From Brachypodium distachyon (lineage: Eukaryota; Streptophyta; Magnoliopsida; Poales; Poaceae), in contig NC_016132.3 of the NCBI RefSeq assembly GCF_000005505.3, positions 58,790,914 through 58,854,913 on the forward strand: DNA of 64,000 nucleotides, given 5' to 3'. Numbering within the stretch: the stretch's first letter is position 1; every line of letters begins with the position of its first letter. The notes below the pieces were generated by a model that worked only from the letters and a program-made list of their open reading frames with translations, did no database searches and was not told where the DNA came from. The translations under genes were made by a program, and so were the position numbers. This document shows, in pieces, positions 12,651-24,148 of this stretch.

Positions 12651-12930
12651 AAGGCGTTGGCTTTTCCTCTCCCCAGTCGTCTCGTTCGTTCCCCCTTCCG
12701 CGAGATTTCGCCGATTTCTCGCAGAGAGGGAGGAACCAAACCCAAATTCCCCCACCTCTTCTTCCTCCGAGGACGAATTCCAATTCGCGGGGGCTTCTTC
12801 TTCTTCTTCGCTACGCTAGCTTCCTGGTGGTTTCGAATTCCAGGGGCCGGAATCTCTTTCTCCGTTTCGTTTGAATTTATTTTCTGTGGGGGCGTTCGTT
12901 CGAGCTGTTGTTCTTCGGCGGGCGGGCGAG

Positions 12931-14847
12931 ATGATGCTGGTGGCGAAGGAGTTCGGCATCTCGCCACCGGCGGCGGCGGCGGCGGCGCCTCGGCGGAGGA
13001 TGGCGAGGGTGGCGCCGTGCGGGGGGTCGTCGCCGGTGGGGGAGCTGTGGCTGCGGACGCGCGGGGGAGGAGGGGGCGCTGCGGCGGCGGAGGGGGTCGG
13101 GAGCCACGGCAGCCACGAGAGCGAGATGGACCTGGCCATGCTCGTCAGCGACTTCCTCGAGAACGGCGGCGGCGGAGGGGCCGGCGCCGGGGACTCGCGC
13201 GGCAGCAGCGACAGCGAGAACGGACTCTCAGACCTCGCCCACCTCGCCGATAAGATCTCGGTACGCATATTCACCTACCTACCCTACTTTGCTCCTGTTG
13301 ATGTTTTGATGCAGTTGGTTGAATTTGTTCAACATTGGACTGGAATTACGCCAGTTAGGCGGCTGTTGACGTAAAAAAAAAGGTTGAGGGGGTCAAATTA
13401 GTACTGTACTTTCTGAAGATATGATGTGACTGCATTTTTTTTATTTTTTTGGAAATCATGTACCAGTTGCTTTCATGTGAATTGTCGTTAGTATTTATGT
13501 TGCTGCTTGCCTGTTTCTACAGAATTTACTCCACGACCACAGTGCAGAATTTGTGCAGTTGTTAACTGTCGTTTCTATCATTGCCTTTGAAGTTTTGAGT
13601 GCATATGAATTGTCGTTAGGATTTATGATATATCCTGGCCTGGCCTGGCATGTTCTGTCTGAATTCATTCCATGACATATATGTCCTTGGCATGTTTGGT
13701 CTGAATTTATTCCACGACCATACTGCAAAACTTGATAATTAGCGTGCATACTTGCAGTTATAATTTTAATTGCTGTGTACAACTGTAAGGGTCTAATAGT
13801 GTAGCATTGATTCGATTTAGATTGTACCGTCAAACTGTTGCAGCACACTGGAATTATACCTCTGAATAATGTGAAAATTACTCCCGAGTAAAAAATCAGT
13901 GGCCTCATCAAGTCTGATCCAGCTATGTGCAAGTTACACTTTTGGCAGTTCCTAGTAGTTTTAGCCAACTTAATGATTGAATAAATTACTGTTAGCTACC
14001 TTCTGATTAGTAAGCTTTGTATGCCTGAACTTACGACTATGCATTTCATTTCAGATGTACAAGCAAGGTGGGGATGAGAAAGAAAATGAGCTGCTCTCTG
14101 TGGTCCACTCGCTGTTGTTCTCGATCCATGAGTCGGAGCTTCAGGCTTTCATAAGAGGTCAATGTACTGGCAGTTGCATCCGTCATTTACTTGTGAAGCT
14201 CTTGAGATACTCTGGATATGATGCAGCAGTTTGCATATCCAAATGGCAGGGTTTTGACAAGATACCTGGAGGTAATCCACTCGATGAATGCTTACTGATA
14301 CTCTGTTTTTCTCTATAAATTGTGCTTGGTAACTAACAGGTTTTTTTATTCCAATTCAGGTGATCACGAGTACATTGATGTCCTAATGAACTGTGATATG
14401 ATGGGTCCAGAGCGTATGATCATTGATATCGACTTCAGGAGCCACTTTGAAATAGCAAGAGCAGTGGATTCGTATGGCACTCTGTTGGACTCGCTTCCAG
14501 TGGTCTATGTTGGTACCCTTCCCAGGCTGAAGCAGTTCCTTCATGTGATGGTAGATGCTGCGAAATGGTCCCTGAAGCAGAACTCTATGCCCCTGCCTCC
14601 ATGGAGGTCCTTGTCTTATCTCCAAGCGAAATGGCACTCTAAGTATGAGAGGAAATACTTACACTCTGAGCAAAACTTCCAAGGCACAGCCCCAGATCAC
14701 GCGCTCTGTGTTGGGCATCTGAAGAGGCTGAAATCATCCCTGCAGTCAGAACTTGATACCGGGAGATTGCTCATGATGCCGATCAAGACTGACACGACGA
14801 GGAGGGGAAAGTTTGAGAGGCGTCGGCGTTCCCTGCTCAGTTTCTGA
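12931..14847 (+). CDS. DUF506 (PDDEXK-like) family protein
   Basis: Three exons: 12931-13260, 14055-14271 and 14360-14847. The phases are consistent and give 344 residues. Residues 1-110 are low-complexity Ala/Gly-rich sequence with an acidic stretch (MDLAMLVSDFLENG) typical of the family N-terminus. The conserved domain follows, with GYDAAVCISKW, GDHEYIDVL, ERMIIDIDFRSHFEIARA, LPVVYVG, AAKWSLK and MPLPPWR. It ends in a basic tail (RRRRSLLSF). These blocks define the plant-specific DUF506 family, classified as PDDEXK-like. Members have been linked to root-hair growth and stress, but no enzymatic activity is established, so the function here is unknown. Confidence 0.9.
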
Positions 14848-16046
14848 TACATATCTGAACTTCTGGACACGGAAGAATTTTTGAAAGAACAAAAGAGTAG
14901 CGAAAGGAGAGGATTTGTTTTACAGGCTTTTGGACAGTTTATGGGAATTAGATGATGGGACACTAACATGGCAGGAGAGTGGAGATAAGATGACATGCCA
15001 GGTTTTTTTGAAGGCATATATACAAAAAAATACACAAATTATTTTTTGATTTCATTTTTGTTTTGTTTGGCGAAAGATGGATGCTAGTGATGAAACCGCT
15101 GGCATACAAGTGTACAACTGAGCGTTGTTACAAGTTTCCCCCCTCACATTGAGTTTTGATCATACAGATGTTCTCCAATCTTTCTTGTATTTTGAAACCC
15201 ACGACCGATACATGCTGTTGGTTGGTCCCCCCTTTTTGTAACCGTGGCAATGCGTAAACTTGAGTCGATGTGTGTTTTGAAATGAAGAAATATACTACTC
15301 CTACTATGCTTTGCTTTATTTGGTTCTGCACAATATGGTCAGTTATAGTTTGAAAGACTGTTGTGGCTCGTGGGTTAATGTATCTTGAGGCATTCTTTAA
15401 GCCTTTTTCAACCTCCATAAAAGCTTGCGATTTGAAAAATGCGAGAATCTTTCGATGAGAAAGAAGTTGCACTGTGCGCGTTTTACAAACAAAAAAGGGA
15501 AAAGGTAAAGAAAGGGAAGATTTGCGAGGAAAGAAAGGAACATGATGCACTTAGAAAAGAGCTGCATACAAATGGCAAAGACAAAGCTTGATTCCCCTCC
15601 TTTTTTTTCCAGGCTGCTTTGCTTTGTCTAATGATCATGATGTTGTTGTCCATTTGTTTTGTTTTCCGTTGATCAAGTGGGCGCTCGGGCAGACAAATCA
15701 TCAGTGATGTAAGACGCGAAATCGAGCTGGATTAAACAAGTCGCTTTGTTTTTTTGCGAGGAATAGATTAAACAAGTTGCTGCTAGCCTCGGTTTGCATG
15801 TCCAGACTGTCTGCCGGTGTTTGAGCTTTGTTTTCGCAAAGAGAATTCTGCTTGGATTCTGAGGAACTCACGATGCAGGCGTGTGTGTGTTGGGCTGTGC
15901 AAAACAATTGACCCAGCAGGAGTTGCTTCTTGCAAGCATGATTTCTGTATGCTGATGTGAGCAGTAAATTAAGCAGGGTGGAGGATTAAATTGTGGAAAG
16001 CATAAAGGATCACTCCATGACAGGCACGAATAGAAAAAAACAGACT
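14848..16046. other. Intergenic region, no gene seen
   Basis: The start is likely 3' UTR of the DUF506 gene. The remainder has only short overlapping frames on both strands. No repeats with clear termini were found by eye. Confidence 0.45.
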
Positions 16047-16132
16047 GGGGTGAGAGAGGCTCGAACTCTCGACCTCAGGATCACTCAATTTAGCTATGAG
16101 ACCTACGCGCTAGCCAACTGCGCCACCACCCC
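16047..16132 (-). tRNA. tRNA-Met (CAU), elongator, intron-containing
   Basis: On the minus strand the sequence starts GGGGTGGTGGCGCAGTTGGC and ends TCTCTCACCCC. It forms a 7-bp acceptor stem, a D arm and a T arm with GTTCGAGCC. The anticodon CAT is at 16096-16098 (plus-strand ATG). About 11-13 extra bases right after the anticodon loop position form the short intron known from plant elongator tRNA-Met genes. The internal A and B boxes are intact. Confidence 0.93.
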
Positions 16133-17168
16133 TAGTTGCTTACAAGGCAGTATCTTACGTCTATATAAATTGTTTAACATTTTTATTACAAAAAATTGGT
16201 AGCCATCCATTTGGTCTGCTCAGATTATTCTCCAAATTGCTAGAACATTATCATAATTCCCACACATTTGGTTTTTGCATACTAGGACAAATTACTTACT
16301 TTCAGATCATTGTTTGCTCTCTCTTATGCTTTCCAGAATTTAGTCCTCCACCCTGCTTATTTCTAGGACAAATTAATTACTTTGAGATCATTGTTTGCTC
16401 TCTCTTGTTCAGGATATAGTTACTTTGAGATCATTGTTAATTTAGCACAAAATTGGGTTTTTGCATACTAGGACAAAATAATATTTCTAAAATTTGCTGG
16501 CCATAAGCTAGCATGCAACCACTCCAACCCAACCCATCTACCGTCCTCCAACCAAACACATCCAAGGTCTTGAGAGCCAAGTTTGTTGGGTTGTTCAAAG
16601 AAAATTAAGTAGGAAGTGAAAGCCACTAGGAATAAGGTTTAATCACATATGAGAAAATGACCACCATATATTTTGAATAAAAGAGAAAACGTGCACGACT
16701 GTGATGATTAAGAAACTAGCAAACACTAGATCCAGAAATGCATCTTACACCCAATGGGGAAACTATTTTATTTTCCTCTCAAGGGAAGCGACACGAGCTT
16801 TGCCTATTCATTAAGAAGAAAAAAAGGTCAACCAGTTTACGAGAAAAGAATGGACAAAAAACCAAACTAGGCTCAGTTAATTATTCGCGAAAACTACAAC
16901 CCAACTGAGCACTACAACCATCGACACCGTACAAGACAGAGAGTCAGAACTCGAGGGAAGCGAATGTATAGGCTTCTCGGACTGCATATCTTTATTGTTT
17001 AGTTTTCATTGATAATGCAAACAGTCAACTTTACAGACTAGTTGTTGTGCTTTGCTAGAGGAACCTGCCACATGCAACTATTTTCTCAAAGAATAATGGG
17101 ATTGTTCAGCACAAACTAGAGCCAACCTTCCTGTATATGGTTTTGGAAAACCATATTGATAACAAAAT
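16133..17168. other. Spacer between tRNA genes with degenerate repeats
   Basis: There is no protein gene here. The segment 16270-16480 contains repeated phrases: CTAGGACAAATTA followed by ACTTTNAGATCATTGTTTGC occurs near 16283 and 16365, the second half recurs near 16422, and TTTTTGCATACTAGGACAAA occurs near 16271 and 16457. It appears to be an old local duplication. Confidence 0.55.
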
Positions 17169-17242
17169 GGTTTCGTGGTGTAGTTGGTTATCACGTCAGT
17201 CTAACACACTGAAGGTCTCCGGTTCAAACCCGGGCGAAGCCA
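17169..17242 (+). tRNA. tRNA-Val (AAC)
   Basis: The 74-nt sequence starts GGTTTCGTGGTGTAGTTGG and ends in CGGTTCAAACCCGGGCGAAG plus CCA. The acceptor stem pairs GGTTTCG with CGAAGCC. The A box and B box (GGTTCAAACCC) are canonical. The anticodon AAC is at 17203-17205 in a TCTAACACA loop context. The gene has no intron. Confidence 0.95.
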
Positions 17243-17292
17243 AATTTGTTTTAAATTTTTGTCTCTGAAAAATAATTTTTAAAAAAAAAAAC

Positions 17293-17366
17293 TGGCCCAT
17301 GCAGGTCTCGAACCTGCGACCTTCGCGTTATTAGCACGACGCTCTAACCAGCTGAGCTAATGGGCC
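17293..17366 (-). tRNA. tRNA-Ile (AAU)
   Basis: The minus strand starts GGCCCATTAGCTCAGCTGG and ends CGAGACCTGCATGGGCCA. The acceptor stem GGCCCAT pairs with ATGGGCC, and the T arm contains GGTTCGAGACC. The anticodon AAT is at 17330-17332 in a CTAATAA loop. It lies 50 bp from tRNA-Val on the opposite strand. Confidence 0.95.
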
Positions 17367-19160
17367 AATTCTTGCTTACGGTTTTTACACAAACTTATTT
17401 AAACTTTAGGTTTAATCTGAAAAAAGCGTGTCGAAATTGTAAGACTTTACTAGTTTCTTGCCCTCCTGAAAGTGGATTTGATGATGATGTGACAAACGTA
17501 TATATGCACTATCTATCAAGACGGCATCTCTCCAGCCTGTCGTGTATATATGCAGTTAGCGACCGGGCAGGGTAAAGGATGAGATATCTCTTTCGAATTT
17601 TGCAACCAAATCTTACTCCTTGTTGCATGTATTAGGCGAGGACATTATATCTCCATGAAAAAAAAACACGTCTTTACCCTATATATCACTCTCTTCTCTA
17701 CCCGATGAAAAGACGAGAGAACATGTCCAACTATACATGACAATTGTTGCTAAAATGCGCGAGGATAGATTTTTGGTGACATAGAAGAGAGATGGAGAGA
17801 AAAAAAAGAAGATAGATGGAAAAAAAAGAGTGTGGCTGTTACTCTAGAGAGTACCTACCATGTGTCAATTAACAATTTTGTAGAGTTTTTTGGAACGGGG
17901 TGATCGTGAAACAGTCTATTAGAGAGGTTTGTTTTTTAAATGGAGGGAAAAACTTTGCTCGTCTCTTATGGATCAAGGAGTTAACAAACAACACACAAGA
18001 CAACGAACAAGAGTAACAAGCCCTTACATACAAGTAGTCCAATAAATCTCGTGGCACGATGGATCTTTGCAAGGTGGTTACTTATTTGCACGGATGTGTT
18101 CTTCCCTTCTCTTCTTAGTAACAACCTAGCTAGGCTAGGCTCTGATTACCTGTCAAAAGATAGAAAAAAAGCTATGCTCTGATAAAATCAGTGATATTTA
18201 TCTGCACACAGGTCATAGTCACTTTTGCAATAAGAAATAAAGTCAAGAGTTGCATAGCCATAGACCGAGCTTTCCACAGGGGGAACAAGAATTGGCACTA
18301 TATAAACCGGCACGCCATATATACCCACCCACTTCCCTCTATCATGCACCTTTATGCATTTGTGCTTTCCTCAGAAAAGCAACGGCTGTTCATGATATTA
18401 CTCCGCCACATTTACGTGCTCTCTTCATATTAAACTTTCGGATGGAAATTAACTGTACCTAATTTGAAGCTTCACAGAATTATGAGGAAAGTCTCGCATG
18501 CGTGTCCATGGGTATTTGCAAAGTTTCATGAAAAAATAAATTACAAAATAAATCTCAAATTAAATTTAACAAGTGTCTAAGTGATATTTTCTTGAAAATA
18601 CAAAGCAAGAGAAATATTGTATCCAGTGATAACAATATAATATCATGTACTCCCTACTGGGTTTCGCTAAAACCAAACAAACTTTGCCCCTGGCCACTGC
18701 AAGGTTTTTCTCAATGACATGGCGATGAATAAATAAATAACAGATCCATTTTTTATTTTTTCAGCTCGTCTAGTTAGTTAATAATGCATTCCATTTTTTT
18801 TTTGCATTCCTAGATGACTAGATCTTTCCTCCGTTGACTTGGATTGTAAACAAGTAGTCACGATTATTTATTCGAAAAGGAGGTTAAGTTGTCCCAAATA
18901 ATATATGCTTGAATTTTCTTCTTACAATACCACGAGTTCCTTGCAAGAAAGAAACAAAAGGTATGATAGAAAGAAAGTGAATCAATCAATCAATTAGGTG
19001 AGCATCGCACAGGGGCGCGGCCCCTATCCTATCCTTGTTATTCCTCTTCCCCAAGCAGTGGTCCCTCTGTTGCCCACGTCCATTCTTTGCCAAAGTGCAG
19101 CATCTCATGTCGTCTCCATCCATCTCTCTCAGCCTTCTCCTTCTTCTTCTTCTTCTTCCT
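17367..19160. other. Intergenic region upstream of metallothionein
   Basis: No gene is seen. The part nearest the metallothionein is presumably its promoter. A second TATA-like string (CTATATAAACC near 18299) precedes no recognisable coding sequence. Confidence 0.5.
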
Positions 19161-19171
19161 GATCGATTGGC

Positions 19172-19179
19172 TATAAATA
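19172..19179 (+). promoter_or_regulatory. TATA box of metallothionein gene
   Basis: TATAAATA follows a long pyrimidine tract (CTTCTTCTTCTTCTTCCT) and lies 115 bp upstream of the start codon. This is a strong TATA in a normal position for a highly expressed metallothionein gene. Confidence 0.75.
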
Positions 19180-19286
19180 GCCCTGGCTGCCTTGCCATTG
19201 TTCCTCAAGCCAGCAAGAAGCACACACAAGCCTAGAAGCCTTCAGCTTAATCTTCTTCCTAAGCAAGTTCGAGCACTCGACCGAAG

Positions 19287-19647
19287 ATGTCTTGCTGCGG
19301 AGGAAACTGCAACTGCGGGTCATCCTGCAAGTGCGGCAGCGGCTGCAACGGCTGCAACATGTACCCTGAAGCCGAGGTCCAGACCTCCAGCCTCCTCGTC
19401 GTCGCCACCGCCGCCCACAAGGCGTACGTCATTCATTTAGATCATATATACTACTCCATCCGATACATAATAAGCGTCGCTGATTTATTATTACAATTGT
19501 CGTCATGGATGGTCTTATAAAGTTTGGTTGTTGGAACATATGTGCAGGAGCTCCGGCGGGATGGAGATGGCCGCGGAGAACGGCGGCTGCGGCTGCAGCA
19601 CCTGCAAGTGCGGCACCAGCTGCGGCTGCTCATGCTGCAGCTGCTAG
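19287..19647 (+). CDS. Type 2 metallothionein-like protein
   Basis: Two exons (19287-19423, 19548-19647) give 78 residues. The N-terminal domain starts [20 protein letters not shown] and has eight cysteines, including the CC pair that defines plant type 2. A Cys-free spacer of about 35 residues follows, ending in [12 protein letters not shown]. The C-terminal domain [19 protein letters not shown] has nine cysteines. That exceeds the six of a textbook type 2 domain but resembles grass members of this class. Metallothioneins bind Zn and Cu through thiolate clusters in the cytosol and scavenge reactive oxygen. A fragment of a Stowaway element lies in the intron. A polyadenylation-type AATAAA is at 19831. 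Confidence 0.93.
19454..19490. mobile_element. Stowaway 5'-end fragment in metallothionein intron
   Basis: CTCCATCCGATACATAATAA preceded by TA, with the following AGCGTCGCTGATTT, matches the left end of the Stowaway at 29442 (CTCCCTCCGATCCATAATAA). Only one end is seen, so this is a truncated copy. Confidence 0.5.
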
Positions 19648-19904
19648 ATCTCAATCTGCTGCAGCAGCTTAATTTGCATGCCAGGGACGCATGCAACGAC
19701 CATCTACATATAGCTACTCGATCTACCGCTACCATGAACCGATCCAAGGCTAGCTGCACAAGCTAGGCCCTTATTTCCCTTTGTACGGGTGCATGCATGC
19801 CATCCCATGCCATGCTTGTAACCCCCCATAAATAAAATCGCCCTGGTTTAACTATACATGCACGTACGTGTGTGTTATCTCTGTGATCATCGTCTTAACT
19901 ATTA

Positions 19905-20880
19905 CTAGCAAAAGACCCGTGCGTTGCTATAGAACAACAGAAAATTGTATCAGAATGTCAAATTAATTGCCTCAGGCTCATCCCATCGCTGTCCAAGTCC
20001 TGTGTGGAGCCACCGGTACGCACGAGCCGGTGGAGGCGGCGCAGCCGCCTTTCTCACATGGACGGCGCCGACGCGCACGAGCTGGTGGAGACGACCAAGA
20101 GCGGCGGCGGGCACCGGCGAGATCCCAAGGGATAGTAATTACTGTGCCCGCGCGTTGCTACAGGTCAATAAAATCACAAACTGTTTATTTTTATTTTCTG
20201 TGTAGGCAACTCATGGCGCTGTCGAGGTCGGCATGCGGGTGTGGTGGCGTCGGTTGTAAGATGGAGTAGAAAAAATCGTGAAAAAAACTGGAGGAAAAGA
20301 AAATAATGGACAGTAGCATATTGGTGAAAATAACGAGTAGTGACATATTGGTTGTAATTTTAACGAAATTAACCTACGTCGACCACGACTGTACCATCAC
20401 CACCAACTCCAATTTAATAACGAAGTTAACCTACGGCGACCGTGACCGCGACCGTACCATCACCACCAACTCTAATTTAATAACCCAATTTAATAGATAG
20501 TAATTCTCACATGGAACAACGGAAAGTGTATCAAGCACGAGCCGGTGGAGGCGAAGTCTGGACATTAATTTTTTGATTGGATTGATTTCCATACTGAGAT
20601 GGATACGAAGAATTTTGGATTTCATGCTAAGGAGATTGATTTATTTTAGGATTGTTCGTATTATGTTGTGACAAATTTGGACCGTACAATAACTTTCGGT
20701 AAATCTAAACCGTAGAATTTCTGCTACTGAAATCATGAATAAGACGGGAGGAAAAAAAAATAAGGGGCAGTGGCATATTGATTGTAATTTTAACAAAGTT
20801 GACCGACCAACGGCGCCCACCCATCACCACCGGTTCTAATTTAATATATTGTAATAGAATATATTGTAATAGATCAGTTA
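19905..20880. repeat. Degenerate repeat block of transposon origin
   Basis: The block opens with AAGACCCGTGCGTTGCTATA, a phrase seen at the ends of grass transposons, and a related GCCCGCGCGTTGCTACAG lies near 20142. Inside, a ~65-75 bp unit (ACCATCACCACCAACTC followed by AATTTAATAA and GTTAACCTACG) occurs about two and a half times between 20350 and 20490, with a relative near 20790-20850. CACGAGCCGGTGGAGGCG occurs at 20021 and again near 20536. No gene is visible here, and the transposon class is not assigned. Confidence 0.5.
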
Positions 20881-21598
20881 AATTCTAACAAGGGAGTTCT
20901 AAAATTAGTTCTGCTCAAGAGAAGAATAACCTAAGCGAAATCCAGATCGAGGACTGTTTGCACATGGAAAACATGGAAAGTTAATTTCAGTGGAGAATGC
21001 ACGAGACATGCACGCACGCTAAGCCTAAGCTGATGCAAAATTAGACTGCCAAGAGTTTTCTAGCTTAAGTGTAATAAAAAGACCCTGGACAAAAGAGAAA
21101 AGACAAACGTGTTTCCCTTTACGTAGTTTTTGTTAACAGTTGAAGGAAAGGAAAAAAAAATAGATGCATCTGTTGCTTTCAACCGTTGGTGTCGGCGGTA
21201 CGTCATCTTTTAGAACCCTGCCACCTGTTGATTCTGTACAAACCACTAAAATTCGAACGAGTATGAATTATTTAATCCGAGGCAATTCATACATGCTCCT
21301 AGACCGGACATGAAAACCACTGTCCTAACTAACTAAGAGAATGTGCACTGTGTTGTCCTTGCGAGGTTTATTGTCCTTCGAATCTTCACACCATGGTGAA
21401 TCAAGTGTAAAATTTATGTGTAGAATACATACGGAGTACTCGTTTTTTCAATTTGAAGAGTACATTTAAAATGAAAAATTGAGAGGATGTCTTTCTCAAA
21501 AAACAAATTGAGAGGATGTAAATGTAAAGTGAGCTCTCACTACTCTTCTTCTCCGCTGGGGTCACTCCCCAAAGATAAGCAAACGCGAGCTCTCCCCC
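20881..21598. other. Upstream region of PPR gene
   Basis: This is an AT-rich stretch without a recognisable gene or repeat. The last ~80 bp, rich in CTCTTCTTCTCC, probably include the PPR 5' leader. Confidence 0.4.
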
Positions 21599-24148
21599 AT
21601 GCCCGCCGCCGTCACCGTCCACCTGGCGCCGCTCCCCAATCACCCACCAAAACAACCTCCGCTGCCAAAGCCCAACGCCGCCTCGCTCCCGCAATGGAAC
21701 GGGCTCCTCGCCGACCTCTCCCGCGCCGGCCGCCACGCCGACGCCCTGGCCATCCTCCCGCGGCTCCTCGCCGCCTCCGACGGCGTCGCCCCCGACAGGT
21801 TCACGCTCCCTCCCGCCTTAAAGTCCTGCCGCGGCGACGACGGGCGCCAGGTCCACGCGGTCGCCGCCAAGCTCGGCCTCGCCGACGGCGACCCCTTCGT
21901 CGGCAACTCCCTCGTGTCCATGTACGGCCGGTGCGGCCGCGTCGACGACGCTGAGAAGGTGTTCGAGGGAATGGCGGGCAGGAACCTCGTCTCCTGGAAC
22001 GCGCTCATGGCGGCCGTCGCCGACCCGCGGCGCGGCCTGGAGCTGTTCCGGGACTGTTTGGAGGACCTCGGCGGCACGGCGGCGCCCGACGAGGCGACGC
22101 TGGTGACGGTGCTCCCGATGTGCGCCGCCCTCGCGTGGCCGGAGACCGGCAGGGCGGTGCACGGCCTCGCGGTGAAGTCCGGGTGGGACGCCGCGCCGCG
22201 GGTGAGCAACGTGCTGGTCGACATGTACGCCAAGTGCGGCGAGATGGCCGACGCCGAGTGCGCGTTCCTGGAGGCTCCGCCAGGCGCCGGGAGGAACGTC
22301 GTGTCCTGGAACGTGATGCTCGGCGGGTATGCGAGGAACGGCGAGGCTGGCGCGGCATTTGGGCTCCTCCGGGAGATGCAGATGGAAGAGCGTGGCGTGC
22401 CGGCAGATGAGATCACCATGTTGAGCGTCCTGCCGGTTTGTTCGGGGCTGCCTGAGCTGGCGAAGCTGAGGGAGCTGCACGCCTTTGTGGTCCGGAGAGG
22501 CTTGCATTTGACCGGCGACATGGTGCCGAATGCGCTTATCGCAGCCTATGGGAGATGTGGGTGCTTGCTCCATGCCTGCCGTGTCTTTGACGGCATCTGC
22601 AGCAAGATGGTCAGCTCATGGAACGCGCTCATCGGCGCGCACGCGCAGAACGGCGAAGCGAGCGCCGCAATTGAGCTGTTCCGTGAGATGACCAATGCTT
22701 GTGGGCAGAAGCCTGACTGGTTTAGCATTGGGAGTTTGCTCCTGGCATGTGGCAATCTGAAGCACCTGCTCCATGGCAAGGCAGCTCATGGATTCATCCT
22801 GAGGAATGGACTGGAGAAGGATTCCTTCATCCGGGTTTCGCTTCTCTCTGTTTACATCCAATGCGGGAGGGAGTCTTTGGCTAGAGTCCTGTTCGATGCG
22901 GTGGAGGAAAAAGATGAGGTTTCATGGAACACCATGATCGCCGGTTACTCACAGAACGGATTGCCCGGTGAATCCCTCCAGCTCTTCAGGGAGATGCAAT
23001 CCAAGAAAGGAGGCCACTGGCCATCACTGCTTGCAGCAACAAGTGCCTTGGTGGCTTGCTCAGAATTACCAGCTGTTCGACTAGGGAAGGAGATGCATTG
23101 CTTTGCCCTGAAAGCCGACCTCTGCGAGGATTCGTTTCTATCCAGCTCAATCATAGACATGTACTCAAAGTGCGGATCTGTGGATGATGCCAGGGTGTTC
23201 TTCGATCGGTTGAAGGCGAAAGATGCGGTTTCATGGACGGTGATGATCACCGGGTATGCCGTCAACGGTCGTGGGAAAGAAGCTGTTGGGCTGTATGACA
23301 AGATGGGGAGGGAGGGGATGGAACCTGATGGATTCACCTACCTTGGCCTACTGATGGCATGCGGCCATGCTGGAATGTTAGAAGATGGATTGTGTTTCTT
23401 CCAGGAGATGAGAAACCTTCCCAAAATTGAGGCAAAGCTAGAGCATTATGCTTGCGTTATCGGCATGCTGAGCCGAGCAGGGCGCTTTGCCGATGCCGTG
23501 GCGCTTATGGAGGTGATGCCAGAGGAGCCTGATGCCAAGATACTGAGCTCCGTGCTCTCTGCCTGCCACATGCATGGAGAGGTAGAGTTGGGGAAGAAGG
23601 TTGCTGACAAGTTGCTTGAGCTTGAACCCCACAAGGCTGAGCACTATGTTCTCGCCTCCAACATGTACGCAGGATCCAGGCAGTGGGATGAGATGAGGAA
23701 GGTGAGGAAGATGCTCAGGGACGCCGGTGTCGCCAAGGAGCCAGGCTGCAGCTGGATCGACATTGCAGGCAAGGTGTACAGCTTCGTCGCCGGGGAGAAT
23801 TCACTCCCGGAGATGCACAAGGTGAGGAAGATGTGGTACTCTTTGGAGGAGAAGATTCGCGCTGCCGGCTATGCTCCTGACACCACGGTCATGCTGCACG
23901 AGCTGGAGGAAGAAGAGAAGGTAGAGGCTCTGCGATGGCACAGCGAGAAGCAGGCCATCGCGTTCGGGTTGCTGAGGACAGCCGGGCCGACGAAGGTGAG
24001 GGTGTTCAAGAACATCAGGATGTGCAAGGATTGCCACAATGCCGCCAAGCTCATCTCCAAGGTAGCAGACAGGGAGATTGTGGTCCGGGACAAGAAGAGG
24101 TTTCACCATTTCAGGGACGGGCTATGTTCCTGTGGGGATTACTGGTGA
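21599..24148 (+). CDS. DYW-class pentatricopeptide repeat protein (At1g18485-like)
   Basis: This is a single intronless frame of 849 residues, typical of land-plant PPR genes. PLS-type repeats fill residues ~30-650, recognisable by recurring SWNALI, MYAKCG-like and LLACG/LPVC signatures. They are followed by E and E+ motifs and a complete DYW deaminase domain ending in CSCGDYW. The catalytic HSEK begins at residue 781, and the zinc-binding CKDCH is at 809-813. Such proteins bind organelle RNA sequence-specifically, and the intact DYW domain suggests C-to-U editing. Order and wording of repeats (for example ADEITMLSVLPVCSGLPEL and RELHAFVV) match Arabidopsis At1g18485. The targeting prediction (mitochondrion or plastid) cannot be settled from the sequence alone, and the RNA target is unknown. 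Confidence 0.94.
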   Translation: MPAAVTVHLAPLPNHPPKQPPLPKPNAASLPQWNGLLADLSRAGRHADALAILPRLLAASDGVAPDRFTLPPALKSCRGDDGRQVHAVAAKLGLADGDPFVGNSLVSMYGRCGRVDDAEKVFEGMAGRNLVSWNALMAAVADPRRGLELFRDCLEDLGGTAAPDEATLVTVLPMCAALAWPETGRAVHGLAVKSGWDAAPRVSNVLVDMYAKCGEMADAECAFLEAPPGAGRNVVSWNVMLGGYARNGEAGAAFGLLREMQMEERGVPADEITMLSVLPVCSGLPELAKLRELHAFVVRRGLHLTGDMVPNALIAAYGRCGCLLHACRVFDGICSKMVSSWNALIGAHAQNGEASAAIELFREMTNACGQKPDWFSIGSLLLACGNLKHLLHGKAAHGFILRNGLEKDSFIRVSLLSVYIQCGRESLARVLFDAVEEKDEVSWNTMIAGYSQNGLPGESLQLFREMQSKKGGHWPSLLAATSALVACSELPAVRLGKEMHCFALKADLCEDSFLSSSIIDMYSKCGSVDDARVFFDRLKAKDAVSWTVMITGYAVNGRGKEAVGLYDKMGREGMEPDGFTYLGLLMACGHAGMLEDGLCFFQEMRNLPKIEAKLEHYACVIGMLSRAGRFADAVALMEVMPEEPDAKILSSVLSACHMHGEVELGKKVADKLLELEPHKAEHYVLASNMYAGSRQWDEMRKVRKMLRDAGVAKEPGCSWIDIAGKVYSFVAGENSLPEMHKVRKMWYSLEEKIRAAGYAPDTTVMLHELEEEEKVEALRWHSEKQAIAFGLLRTAGPTKVRVFKNIRMCKDCHNAAKLISKVADREIVVRDKKRFHHFRDGLCSCGDYW

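Noticed and set aside
12621..13253. 210-codon plus-strand frame over the DUF506 first exon
   Set aside because: It starts upstream of the TATA box, is compositionally biased, and is out of frame with the clear DUF506 coding exons.
18299..18312. TATA box with a small gene downstream (18250-18462 frames)
   Set aside because: The frames overlap in several registers, have no similarity, and no splice or codon pattern supports a gene.
21640..22573. Long minus-strand frames of 251 and 293 codons inside the PPR gene
   Set aside because: They are antisense shadows of a GC-rich coding sequence with a strong PPR match on the plus strand.
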